Source: Aromatoleum tolulyticum
Lineage (GTDB): Bacteria; Pseudomonadota; Gammaproteobacteria; Burkholderiales; Rhodocyclaceae
DNA: 64,000 bases
Reading direction: 5' to 3'
Assembly: GCF_900156155.1 (NCBI RefSeq)
Contig: NZ_FTMD01000012.1
Location: 100,135 to 164,134 of the forward strand
Position numbers and translations under genes: made by a program. The notes beneath the pieces were generated by a model that was given only the letters and a program-made list of their open reading frames with translations, made no database searches and had not been told where the DNA came from. Positions 56,134 to 64,000 of the stretch are shown here, piece after piece (the stretch's first letter is position 1; every line of letters starts with the position of its first letter).

Positions 56134-57456
56134 ATGCCCGTAAAGACCCCGTCGCCCGGCGACCTGGAAGCGATCGAGACAGCCAGCCAGGACGAGCTGC
56201 GCGCGCTGCAGCTGGAACGCATGCAGTGGAGCGTGCGCCACGCCTACGAGAACGTGCCGCACTACCGCCAGGCCTTCGACGCCAAGGGCGTGCATCCGGA
56301 CGACCTGAAGACGCTCGCGGATCTGGCGAAGTTTCCCTTCACCGCGAAGAGCGACCTGCGCGACAACTACCCCTTCGGCATGTTCGCGGTGCCGCGTGAG
56401 AAGGTCGCGCGCGTGCATGCGTCCTCCGGCACGACCGGCAAGCCGACGGTGGTCGGCTACACGCTGAAGGACATCGACACCTGGGCCACCGTCGTCGCGC
56501 GCTCGATCCGCGCCGCGGGCGGCCGCGCTGGCGACATGGTGCATGTGTCCTACGGCTACGGCCTGTTCACCGGCGGGCTGGGCGCGCATTACGGCGCCGA
56601 GCGGCTGGGGTGCACGGTGGTGCCGATGTCCGGCGGGCAGACCGAGAAGCAGATCCAGGTGATCCAGGACTTCAGACCCGACATCATCATGGTGACGCCG
56701 TCCTACATGCTGACCATCCTCGACGAGATGGAGCGCATGGGCATCGACCCGAAATCGACCTCGCTGAAGGTCGGCATCTTCGGCGCCGAGCCGTGGACGC
56801 AGGGCATGCGCGAGGCGATGGAGGCGCGCTCCGGGCTCGATGCGGTCGACATCTACGGCCTGTCGGAAGTGATGGGGCCGGGTGTCGCCAGCGAGTGCGT
56901 CGAGAGCAAGGACGGCCCGGTGGTGTGGGAAGACCATTTCTACCCCGAGATCATCGACCCGAAGACCGGCGAAGTGCTGCCGGACGGCGAGGAAGGCGAG
57001 CTGGTGTTCACGACGCTGACCAAGGAAGCGATGCCGGTGATCCGCTACCGCACGCGCGACCTCACGCGCCTGCTGCCGCCGACCTCGCGCGCCATGCGGC
57101 GCATGGCCAAGATCACCGGCCGTTCCGACGACATGCTGATCATCCGTGGCGTGAACCTCTTCCCGACGCAGATCGAGGAGCTGATCTGCCACATGCCCCA
57201 GCTCGCTTCGCAATACCTGCTGGAGGTCGACAAGAAGGGCCACATGGACACGCTGACGGTGAAGGTCGAGCTGGACCCGGATGCGGTCGTCGGCCGGCAT
57301 CCCGAGCAGAAGGAGGCGGTCGGCGAGGAGCTCGCGCATCGCATCAAGACCTTCATCGGCGTCTCGGCGAAGGTCGTCGTCGGCGAGCCGTTCTCGATCG
57401 AGCGCGTGACCATCGGCAAGGCGAAGCGCGTCATCGACCGCCGCCCCAAGGAGTGA
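56134..57456 (+). CDS. paaK: Phenylacetate-CoA ligase PaaK
   Basis: 440 residues. Adenylate-forming enzyme with the P-loop-like HASSGTTGKPTVVGYT (about 92-107), YGLSEVMGPGVASEC and the C-terminal ligase domain ending in GKAKRVIDRRP. It activates phenylacetate to phenylacetyl-CoA with ATP, the first step of both the aerobic and, in some relatives, the anaerobic route. Ribosome-binding site AGGAGAG is 9 bp upstream. Confidence 0.95.
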   Translation: MPVKTPSPGDLEAIETASQDELRALQLERMQWSVRHAYENVPHYRQAFDAKGVHPDDLKTLADLAKFPFTAKSDLRDNYPFGMFAVPREKVARVHASSGTTGKPTVVGYTLKDIDTWATVVARSIRAAGGRAGDMVHVSYGYGLFTGGLGAHYGAERLGCTVVPMSGGQTEKQIQVIQDFRPDIIMVTPSYMLTILDEMERMGIDPKSTSLKVGIFGAEPWTQGMREAMEARSGLDAVDIYGLSEVMGPGVASECVESKDGPVVWEDHFYPEIIDPKTGEVLPDGEEGELVFTTLTKEAMPVIRYRTRDLTRLLPPTSRAMRRMAKITGRSDDMLIIRGVNLFPTQIEELICHMPQLASQYLLEVDKKGHMDTLTVKVELDPDAVVGRHPEQKEAVGEELAHRIKTFIGVSAKVVVGEPFSIERVTIGKAKRVIDRRPKE

Positions 57457-57527
57457 GTGTCTGAAGAGGCCGCTGCGGCGGCCTCGCACTCGCCCCAGCC
57501 AGGAATGAGAGAGGAGGAGACAACACA

Positions 57528-58529
57528 ATGTATACCCAAGCACTGGACATCCCGCAGCAGAGCGCCGACAAGGGCCCGCGCGTGGTCGAGAATCCCGCGT
57601 ACCAGGTCGAGTTCGACACCAAGATCGACGCCGGCGGCTACATCGAGGCCAAGGACTGGATGCCCGAGGCCTACCGCAAGACGCTCATCCGCCAGATCAG
57701 CCAGCACGCGCATTCCGAGATCGTCGGCATGTTGCCCGAAGGCAACTGGATCACGCGCGCGCCGACCTTGAAGCGCAAGGCGATCCTGCTCGCCAAGGTG
57801 CAGGACGAGGGCGGCCACGGCCTCTACCTGTACGCCGCGGCTGAGACGCTGGGCGTGTCGCGCGACGAGCTGCTGGAGGCCCTGCACACCGGCAAGGCGA
57901 AGTACAGCTCGATCTTCAACTACCCGACGCTCACCTGGGCGGACATCGGCGTGATCGGCTGGCTCGTGGACGGTGCCGCGATCATGAACCAGATCCCGCT
58001 GTGCAAGTGCAGCTACGGCCCCTATGCGCGGGCGATGGTGAGGATCTGCAAGGAGGAATCCTTCCACCAGCGCCAAGGCTACGACCTGCTGCTGCAGATG
58101 ATGAAGGGCACCGAAGAGCAGCGCGAGATGGTGCAGGACGCCGTCAATCGCTGGTGGTGGCCGTCGATCATGATGTTCGGCCCGCACGACAAGGACTCCG
58201 TGCATTCGGGCCAGAGCGCGCGCTGGGGCATCAAGCGCATCTCCAACGACGACCTGCGCCAGAAGTTTGTCGATGCGACCGTCGAGCAGGCCAAGGTGCT
58301 GGGCGTGACGATGCCCGACCCGGAGCTGAAGTGGAACGCCGAACGCGGCCACCACGATTTCGGCGCGATCGACTGGGACGAGTTCTGGAACGTCGTCAAT
58401 GGCCACGGCCAGGGCAACGTCGATCGGCTGGCCGCGCGCGTCAAGGCGTGGGACGACGGCGCCTGGGTGCGCGAAGCCGCGCTCGAGCACGAGCGCAAGC
58501 GCGCGGCGCGCGAACACCAGGCCGCCTGA
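57528..58529 (+). CDS. paaA: Phenylacetyl-CoA epoxidase, catalytic subunit PaaA
   Basis: 333 residues, ferritin-like diiron fold. Iron-ligand motifs are seen in [13 protein letters not shown] and [12 protein letters not shown], with [16 protein letters not shown] ahead of them. PaaA is the oxygenase subunit of PaaABCE, adding one oxygen atom to form the ring-1,2-epoxide. Ribosome-binding site GAGGAGA precedes the ATG, after a 71-bp gap from paaK. Confidence 0.95.
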   Translation: MYTQALDIPQQSADKGPRVVENPAYQVEFDTKIDAGGYIEAKDWMPEAYRKTLIRQISQHAHSEIVGMLPEGNWITRAPTLKRKAILLAKVQDEGGHGLYLYAAAETLGVSRDELLEALHTGKAKYSSIFNYPTLTWADIGVIGWLVDGAAIMNQIPLCKCSYGPYARAMVRICKEESFHQRQGYDLLLQMMKGTEEQREMVQDAVNRWWWPSIMMFGPHDKDSVHSGQSARWGIKRISNDDLRQKFVDATVEQAKVLGVTMPDPELKWNAERGHHDFGAIDWDEFWNVVNGHGQGNVDRLAARVKAWDDGAWVREAALEHERKRAAREHQAA

Positions 58530-58596
58530 CAGGAATATCCGCAACACACCGACAGAAAGGGCGGCCCCGGCCAGCCCTCACGAGAGGAGAAGAGAC

Positions 58597-58884
58597 ATGG
58601 AACGCAAGGAATGGCCGCTGTGGGAAGTCTTCGTGCGCAGCCGCAACGGGCTCGATCACAAGCACTGCGGCAGCGTGCATGCGCCCGACGCGAAGCTCGC
58701 GCTGCAGGTCGCGCGCGACGTCTACACCCGCCGCCAGGAAGGCGTGAGCATCTGGGTGGTGCAGGCCGACCACATCGTCGCCTCCGACCCGGACGCCAAG
58801 CCCGAGCTGTTCGACCCGGCCGAGGACAAGATCTACCGGCATCCGACCTTCTACCAGCTGCCCGACGAAGTTAACCACATGTGA
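58597..58884 (+). CDS. paaB: Phenylacetyl-CoA epoxidase subunit PaaB
   Basis: 95 residues from the ATG after GAGGAGAAGAGAC. It starts MERKEWPLWEVFVRSRNGL and ends in FYQLPDEVNHM, both classical PaaB features. It is a small structural subunit that bridges PaaAC heterodimers of the multicomponent epoxidase. Confidence 0.95.
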   Translation: MERKEWPLWEVFVRSRNGLDHKHCGSVHAPDAKLALQVARDVYTRRQEGVSIWVVQADHIVASDPDAKPELFDPAEDKIYRHPTFYQLPDEVNHM

Positions 58885-58897
58885 GAGGGCTGCACAG

Positions 58898-59665
58898 ATG
58901 ACGCAACAGACTCCCAACCCCGCACACATCGAATACGTCACCCGCATCGGCGACAACGCGCTCATCCTCGGCCAGCGCATGTCCGAATGGTGCGGCCACG
59001 CACCGGTGCTCGAAGAGGACATGGCGCTCGCGAACATGTCGCTGGATCTCATCGGCCAGGCGCGCATGCTGCTCACCCGCGCCGGCCAGCTCGAAGGCAA
59101 GGGCCGCGACGAGGACCAGCTCGCCTTCCTGCGCACCGAGATGCACTACCGCAACCTGACGCTGTGCGAGCTGCCGAACGCGGATTTCGGCCGCACGATG
59201 GTGCGCAACTTCCTCTTCGCGAGCTTCCAGGTGCTGCTGTGGGAACGCCTGCTGGCTTCCAGTGACACCGAGCTCGCCGCGATCGCCGCGAAGAGCCTCA
59301 AGGAAGCGCGCTACCACGCGCAGCACGCCGGCGACTGGGTCGTGCGTCTGGGCGACGGCACGGCCGAATCGCACGAACGCACGCAGGCCGCGCTCGACTA
59401 CCTGTGGCCCTACACCGCCGAGTTCTTCGCCGCGAATCCGACCGACGAGGCGATTGCCGCCGCCGGCATCGGCCCGGCGTGGAGCGAGCTCGAAGCCGCG
59501 TGGGAAGCGGCGGTGGTGCCGGTCCTGAACGAGGCGACGCTGACCGTGCCCGCGCGCACGCCGTTCAAGTCCTACGGCAAGTTCGGCCGCCACAGCGAGC
59601 ATCTGGGGCACCTGCTGTCCGAGATGCAGTACCTGCAGCGCACCTATCCGGGCGCGCAGTGGTGA
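58898..59665 (+). CDS. paaC: Phenylacetyl-CoA epoxidase structural subunit PaaC
   Basis: 255 residues, ferritin-like helices (ALANMSLDLIGQARMLLTRA; LKEARYHAQHAGDWVVRLGD). PaaC pairs with PaaA and supports its diiron centre; it is not itself the catalytic subunit. It lies 13 bp after paaB and 7 bp before paaD. Confidence 0.95.
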   Translation: MTQQTPNPAHIEYVTRIGDNALILGQRMSEWCGHAPVLEEDMALANMSLDLIGQARMLLTRAGQLEGKGRDEDQLAFLRTEMHYRNLTLCELPNADFGRTMVRNFLFASFQVLLWERLLASSDTELAAIAAKSLKEARYHAQHAGDWVVRLGDGTAESHERTQAALDYLWPYTAEFFAANPTDEAIAAAGIGPAWSELEAAWEAAVVPVLNEATLTVPARTPFKSYGKFGRHSEHLGHLLSEMQYLQRTYPGAQW

Positions 59666-59672
59666 TGCAGCG

Positions 59673-60161
59673 ATGATCACCGAAGCCCGGGCCTGGGAGG
59701 TCCTCCACGGCGTGCCCGATCCCGAGATCCCGGTGATCTCGGTGACCGAGCTCGGCATCGTGCGCGAAGTCCTCGCGCGCGAGGGCGGCCTGCACGTCGT
59801 CGTCACGCCGACCTATTCCGGCTGCCCCGCGACCGAGGTGATCTCGCAGAGCATCCACGACGCGCTGGTCGCCGCCGGTGCCGGCGAGGTTTCGGTCGAG
59901 ACGCGCCTTGCGCCCGCATGGACCACCGACTGGATCACCGAGCCGGCGAAGGAGAAGCTGCGCGCCTATGGCATCGCACCCCCGGGCGGTGACGCACCGG
60001 TCGGCCCGCAGCCGCTCCGCTTCGTCCCGCGCAAGCTCGCCTGCCCGCGCTGCGGCTCGACCGACACGACGCGGCTGTCGCAGTTCGGCTCGACCGCGTG
60101 CAAGGCGCTGTACCGCTGCCAGAGCTGCCTCGAACCTTTCGAGTATTTCAAGCCCATTTAA
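59673..60161 (+). CDS. paaD: Epoxidase maturation protein PaaD
   Basis: 162 residues. N-terminal MIP18/DUF59 domain (VPDPEIPVISVTELGIV; TPTYSGCPATEVI) and a C-terminal zinc ribbon, CPRCGS...CQSC. PaaD is thought to help assemble the iron centres of the epoxidase, probably the iron-sulphur cluster of PaaE. Confidence 0.94.
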   Translation: MITEARAWEVLHGVPDPEIPVISVTELGIVREVLAREGGLHVVVTPTYSGCPATEVISQSIHDALVAAGAGEVSVETRLAPAWTTDWITEPAKEKLRAYGIAPPGGDAPVGPQPLRFVPRKLACPRCGSTDTTRLSQFGSTACKALYRCQSCLEPFEYFKPI

Positions 60162-60201
60162 GAATCGAATCGCCACGAGAAGCGATCGAGGAGACAACCA
60201 C

Positions 60202-61284
60202 ATGACGACGCACAGAACGCCGAAATTCCATCCGCTGAAAGTCGCCGAGGTGCGGCGCGAGACGCCCGAGGCGGTGAGCCTGCGCTTCGAGATCCCGGCC
60301 GAACTCGCCGAGGACTACCGCTTCGAGCAGGGCCAGCACCTCAACCTCAAGGTCAAGGTCAACGGCGAGGAGCTGCGCCGCTCCTACTCGATCTGCTCCG
60401 GTGTCGACGACGGCGAACTGTGCGTCGCGATCAAGAAGATCAACGGCGGCGCATTTTCGACCTGGGCCAACGACGGCGGCATCAAGGACGGCGACGTGCT
60501 GGAGATCATGACGCCGGAAGGGCGCTTCCACACCCCGCTCGACCCCGCGCACGCCAAGCACTACGTCGCCTTCGCCGCCGGCAGCGGCATCACGCCGATC
60601 CTGTCGCTGGTGAAGACCACGCTGCGCGCCGAGCCGCACAGCCGCTTCACGCTGGTGTACAGCAACCGCCGCCAGGCGAGCGTGATGTTCGCCGAGACCC
60701 TCGAGGACCTGAAGAACCGCTACATGTCGCGCTTCACGCTGTACAACCTGTTCTCGCGCGAGGAGCAGGAAGTGCCGCTGTTCAACGGGCGGCTCGACGG
60801 CGAGCGCGTGCGCATGTTCCTCGACACGCTGATCCCCGTCGACACCATCGACGAGGCCTTCATCTGCGGTCCCGGCGGGATGATCGACGAGGTCGAGGCC
60901 GCGCTGCAGGCGGCCGGCGTCGCGCACGACCACATCCACCTCGAGCGCTTCGGCGTGCCGGCGACGGCCCCCGAGCATCATGTCGAACCGGGCGACGCGA
61001 CGCAGGCGCGGGTCACCGTGATCGCCGACGGCCTCAAGCGCGAGATGGAGTTCCGCGCCGAGGACCCGTCCATCCTCGACGTCGCGCTGCGCGCCGGCAT
61101 GGACCTGCCATACTCGTGCAAGGGCGGCGTGTGCTGCACCTGCCGCGCGAAACTGCTTGAGGGCAAGGTGCGCATGGACAAGAATTTCACCCTCGAACAG
61201 CCGGACGTCGATGCCGGCTACATTCTCACCTGCCAGGCGCACCCCCTCACCGATCGCGTCGTCATCAGTTTCGACGAGCGTTGA
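60202..61284 (+). CDS. paaE: Phenylacetyl-CoA epoxidase reductase PaaE
   Basis: 360 residues from the ATG after GAGGAGACAA. Ferredoxin-NADP reductase module (about 1-240) with RRSYSICSG for flavin and AAGSGITPILS for NADPH, then a plant-type [2Fe-2S] ferredoxin domain (CKGGVCCTCRAKLLEG ... LTCQAHP). It feeds electrons from NADPH to PaaA. The last 4 bp overlap an alternative TTG start of paaR. Confidence 0.95.
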   Translation: MTTHRTPKFHPLKVAEVRRETPEAVSLRFEIPAELAEDYRFEQGQHLNLKVKVNGEELRRSYSICSGVDDGELCVAIKKINGGAFSTWANDGGIKDGDVLEIMTPEGRFHTPLDPAHAKHYVAFAAGSGITPILSLVKTTLRAEPHSRFTLVYSNRRQASVMFAETLEDLKNRYMSRFTLYNLFSREEQEVPLFNGRLDGERVRMFLDTLIPVDTIDEAFICGPGGMIDEVEAALQAAGVAHDHIHLERFGVPATAPEHHVEPGDATQARVTVIADGLKREMEFRAEDPSILDVALRAGMDLPYSCKGGVCCTCRAKLLEGKVRMDKNFTLEQPDVDAGYILTCQAHPLTDRVVISFDER

Positions 61285-61322
61285 GGGGCGCGGCTGGCCC
61301 CGAAACAGGCACGACATCCGGC

Positions 61323-61964
61323 ATGGCACGAGGCAAGGCACCCACTTTCGAACTGCAGCGCGCGGCGATGCTGCGCGCGGCGGCGGGGCTGTTCGCGGAA
61401 AAGGGCTTCCACAACGCCTCGATGTCGGCGATCGCGCAGGCCTGCGGCGTGTCCAAGCCGCTGCTGTACCACTACTACCGCGACAAGGAACACCTGCTGT
61501 TCGACATCGCCGACAGCTACATCGACGAGCTGTTGGCGATCGTCGCGTCCGTGGAGGCGCGCAAGCTCGGCCCCGAGGCCCATTTCACCGAGCTCGTGAC
61601 GCGCTTCATGGAGGAATACGAGCATGCGCAGGACCATCACATGGTGCTGGTGCAGGACGTGAAGTTCCTCAAGGAGGAGCAGGCGGAAAGCGTCGCCGCC
61701 AAGCAGCGCGGCGTCGTCGCGGCCTTTGCCGACGCGCTGGCGCGGGTCGAACCGGGCCTCAAGGGGCGCAAGCTCGACAAGGCGGTCACGATGATCCTGT
61801 TCGGCATGATCAACTGGACCTTCACCTGGTTGCGTGCCGACGGCCCGCTCACCTTCCACGACATGGCGCCCATCGTCACCGGGATCTTCCTCAACGGCGT
61901 GCGCGGCCTGATGCGCGACGAGGACGGCAGCGCGGCAGCGTCGCGGGTGGCGGCCGGTGCTTAG
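61323..61964 (+). CDS. paaR: TetR-family repressor PaaR
   Basis: 213 residues from ATG 61323. A TTG at 61281 overlapping paaE would add 14 residues. TetR helix-turn-helix at about 20-60 (GLFAEKGFHNASMSAIAQA; CGVSKPLLYHYYRDKEHLL), with a C-terminal ligand domain. As last gene of the paa operon it is placed for autoregulation. The expected effector is phenylacetyl-CoA, and the probable operator is the palindrome at 53011-53026. Confidence 0.88.
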   Translation: MARGKAPTFELQRAAMLRAAAGLFAEKGFHNASMSAIAQACGVSKPLLYHYYRDKEHLLFDIADSYIDELLAIVASVEARKLGPEAHFTELVTRFMEEYEHAQDHHMVLVQDVKFLKEEQAESVAAKQRGVVAAFADALARVEPGLKGRKLDKAVTMILFGMINWTFTWLRADGPLTFHDMAPIVTGIFLNGVRGLMRDEDGSAAASRVAAGA

Positions 61965-62055
61965 CACGTCGGCCGGACGCACGCGGCGCGCACCATGCTC
62001 GCGAGGCCGCGTGGACGGGATTTCGGGCGCGGCATGGCGCCGGTGTGGCGAAAAC

Positions 62056-62069
62056 GTGATTCAGATCAA
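62056..62069 (+). promoter_or_regulatory. FNR-like box upstream of the ABC transporter
   Basis: GTGAT-TCAG-ATCAA differs at one position from TTGAT-N4-ATCAA. With TATCGT (62092-62097) as -10, the box would centre near -41.5, the class II activation position. It lies in the 208-bp gap after paaR. Confidence 0.4.
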
Positions 62070-62172
62070 TAGTTGGACTAGCAATAGTTTGTATCGTAAG
62101 CAATAATCGCCGGACGCGACCGCGACTTCCCTCAGGTTCGGTCGCCAATAAACCAAGAGGAGGAGACACACC

Positions 62173-63321
62173 ATGAAACTGCGCACTTCCCTGATGGCTG
62201 CCATCGGTCTGGCCTTCGCTGCGACGGTCGCGCACGCCGACATCAATGTTGGCGTGACCGTGTCGGCGACCGGACCGGCCGCCTCGCTGGGCATCCCGGA
62301 AAAGAACACGATCGCGTTGCTGCCGACGACGATTGCCGGCGAGAAGGTCAACTACATCGTCCTCGACGACGCCTCCGACACGACCTCGGCGGTGAAGAAC
62401 GTCCGCAAGCTGATCTCGGAAGACAAGGTCGACGTCATCCTCGGATCGACGATCACGCCGAACTCGCTGGCGATGATCGACGTGGTTGCCGAGGCGGCGA
62501 CGCCGATGATCTCGATGGCCGCCTCTGCGCGCATCGTCGATCCGGTGGATGAGAAGAAGCGCTGGGTGTTCAAGACGCCGCAGAACGACGCGCAGATGTC
62601 GACCGCGATCATCGAGCACATGACCAACAGCGGCGTGAAGACGGTCGCCTTCATCGGCTTCTCCGACGCCTACGGCGAAGGCTGGTACGAGCAGTTCGCC
62701 GCCGTGGCCGATGCGCGCAAGCTCAAGCTGGTCGCCAACGAACGTTTCGCCCGCACCGACACCTCGGTGACCGGCCAGGTGCTCAAGATCATGGCGGCGA
62801 AGCCCGACGCGGTGCTGATCGCCGGTTCCGGCACGCCGGCCGCGCTGCCGCAGAAGGCCTTCAAGGAGCGCGGTTTCACCGGCAAGATCTACCAGACCCA
62901 CGGCGTCGCCAACAACGACTTCCTGCGCGTGTGCGGCAAGGACTGTGAGGGCACCTTCCTGCCGGCCGGCCCCGTGCTGGTCGCGGCGCAGCTGCCCGAC
63001 ACCAATCCGGTGAAGAAGAGCGCGACCGAGTACATCACCAAGTACGAAGCCGCGCATGGCAAGGGCAGCGTGTCGACCTTCGGCGCGCACGGCTGGGACA
63101 GCGGCGTGCTGCTCGCCGCCGCGGTGCCGACGGCACTGAAGAAGGCCAAGCCCGGCACCAAGGAGTTCCGTGCCGCGTTGCGCGACGCGCTCGAAGGCCT
63201 GAAGGAAGTGCCCGCCGCGCACGGCATCTTCAGCATGAGCCCCAACGACCACCTCGGCTTGGACCAGCGCGCGCGCGTGATGGTGCAGATCCAGAACGGC
63301 GCATGGAAACTCGTCAAGTAA
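62173..63321 (+). CDS. ABC transporter substrate-binding protein, branched-chain amino-acid/aromatic type
   Basis: 382 residues with signal peptide (MAAIGLAFAATVAHA) after AGGAGGAG. LivK-like type-1 periplasmic binding fold: INVGVTVSATGPAASLGIPE at the N-terminus, VAFIGFSDAYGEGWYEQFA, and DAVLIAGSGTPAALPQ. In related bacteria such proteins next to paa or anaerobic aromatic genes carry aromatic acids, but amino acids are equally possible. The permease follows after a 136-bp gap with a hairpin. Confidence 0.88.
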   Translation: MKLRTSLMAAIGLAFAATVAHADINVGVTVSATGPAASLGIPEKNTIALLPTTIAGEKVNYIVLDDASDTTSAVKNVRKLISEDKVDVILGSTITPNSLAMIDVVAEAATPMISMAASARIVDPVDEKKRWVFKTPQNDAQMSTAIIEHMTNSGVKTVAFIGFSDAYGEGWYEQFAAVADARKLKLVANERFARTDTSVTGQVLKIMAAKPDAVLIAGSGTPAALPQKAFKERGFTGKIYQTHGVANNDFLRVCGKDCEGTFLPAGPVLVAAQLPDTNPVKKSATEYITKYEAAHGKGSVSTFGAHGWDSGVLLAAAVPTALKKAKPGTKEFRAALRDALEGLKEVPAAHGIFSMSPNDHLGLDQRARVMVQIQNGAWKLVK

Positions 63322-63377
63322 GTGTCAAATGAGTGGCAAGTGAGTTCCTGAGCTGAAACCGTGACGGCCGGGCTTCG

Positions 63378-63394
63378 CCCCGCGCCGCGCGGGG
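63378..63394 (+). terminator. GC hairpin between binding protein and permease
   Basis: Perfect stem CCCCGCG/CGCGGGG with a 3-base loop, followed by CTTTCATT. It is probably a partial terminator giving more binding protein than permease. Confidence 0.5.
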
Positions 63395-63457
63395 CTTTCA
63401 TTCGTTGCTGAAAGAGTCGGGAGCGGTCTGCGCCGTTCCCGATAGCGGGGTTCGTCC

Positions 63458-64000
63458 ATGGATTTCCAGATAGCGCTGTTGCTCGCACAGGACGGCATCA
63501 CCAACGGTGCGATCTACGCGCTGCTCGCGCTCGCGCTGGTGCTGGTGTTTGCCGTGACGCGGGTGATCTTCATTCCGCAGGGGGAGTTCGTCGCCTATGG
63601 CGCGCTCACTCTCGTCATGATCCAGGCCGGCACGGTGCCGGCGACGCTGTGGCTGTTGCTCGGCGCGGGCGTGCTCGCCGCGGCGGTCGATGCGCGCGGC
63701 GCGCTGCATAGCGGCCAGAAGGGGCGCCTCGCGGGCGTGCTGGCGTGGAACGTCGGCTACCCGGTGGTGCTCGCGGCGCTGCTCTACCTGCTGCCGCTCA
63801 CCACCCTCGCGCTGCCGCTGCAGGTGCTGCTGGCGCTGCTCGTGGTGGTGCCGATGGGCCCGCTGATGTACCGCCTGATCTACCAGCCGATCGCCGCCGC
63901 GCCGGTGCTGATCCTCTTGATCGTGTCGGTCGCCGTGCACGTGGGCATGGTCGGCCTCGGGCTGCTGTTCTTCGGCGCCGAAGGCTCGCGCACCCCGCCC
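63458..64000 (+). CDS. LivH-type ABC transporter permease, 5' part (truncated by window end)
   Basis: 181 codons are visible, still open at the window end. The N-terminus [20 protein letters not shown] and [20 protein letters not shown] match LivH-type permeases of the hydrophobic amino acid uptake family, with at least four hydrophobic segments. It belongs with the binding protein upstream; the second permease and ATPases should lie to the right. Confidence 0.88.
   Translation, partial: MDFQIALLLAQDGITNGAIYALLALALVLVFAVTRVIFIPQGEFVAYGALTLVMIQAGTVPATLWLLLGAGVLAAAVDARGALHSGQKGRLAGVLAWNVGYPVVLAALLYLLPLTTLALPLQVLLALLVVVPMGPLMYRLIYQPIAAAPVLILLIVSVAVHVGMVGLGLLFFGAEGSRTPP

Overview
This high-GC window reads as the chromosome of a denitrifying, aromatics-degrading betaproteobacterium of the Azoarcus/Thauera/Aromatoleum type (Rhodocyclales). 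That is an inference from gene content: a complete aerobic phenylacetyl-CoA epoxidase operon with a TetR-type PaaR, a Tor-type molybdoenzyme respiration locus, a dad locus with an Lrp regulator, and an unusual density of c-di-GMP and two-component genes. No rRNA, tRNA, CRISPR array, transposase or phage gene was seen. Both window edges cut genes: a GGDEF/EAL protein at the left and a LivH-type permease at the right.

Layout. 1-5.3 kb: end of a GGDEF/EAL protein, dadX-dadA with a divergent lrp-type regulator, and a small exported pair (LolA-like protein and EF-hand protein). 5.6-6.8 kb: an outer-membrane porin. 7.0-15.8 kb: a Tor-like module (torR, torS, torT, a TAT-exported TMAO/DMSO-reductase-type molybdoenzyme with its own C-terminal haem c, and a TorF-family porin). 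15.9-22.1 kb: a TerB-like protein, an intact GGDEF/EAL protein preceded by a 12-G tract, an OpgB/LTA-synthase-like membrane sulfatase-fold enzyme, a DmeF cation exporter and a cupin.

22.4-50.4 kb is the most unusual part: about 28 kb almost wholly made of signalling genes. A first operon (22.4-31.6 kb) encodes an HD-GYP response regulator, a stand-alone receiver protein, an MglA-like small GTPase, a histidine kinase, a receiver-MshEN-GspE/PilB-type ATPase fusion, another kinase, and a PAS-GGDEF-EAL-receiver protein. Then come an opposing membrane kinase, a FixJ-type regulator and a small exported protein, with a matching palindromic operator upstream of each of the last two, and a Cache-GGDEF-EAL-receiver protein. 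A second operon (38.9-50.4 kb) is a Wsp/Che-like pathway (CheR-TPR, double CheW, short MCP, CheA-receiver, CheB, receiver-kinase) ending in a receiver-PAS-GGDEF-EAL-receiver protein. The three GGDEF/EAL proteins of this block all have broken GGDEF motifs and intact EAL motifs, and the only other c-di-GMP enzyme is an HD-GYP protein. The block therefore looks built to degrade or sense c-di-GMP, the opposite of classical Wsp output, and the GTPase and ATPase suggest a pilus or polarity target (inference).

51-61.9 kb is the phenylacetate catabolic region: paaN divergent from paaGHIK-ABCDE-paaR. The divergent promoter carries a perfect FNR/ANR-type box inside the promoter spacer and a PaaR-like palindrome over the predicted start site, which suggests the operon is opened only when both oxygen and phenylacetyl-CoA are present. 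From 62.2 kb a branched-chain amino-acid-type ABC uptake system begins (binding protein, then the truncated permease) and probably serves an aromatic or amino-acid substrate.
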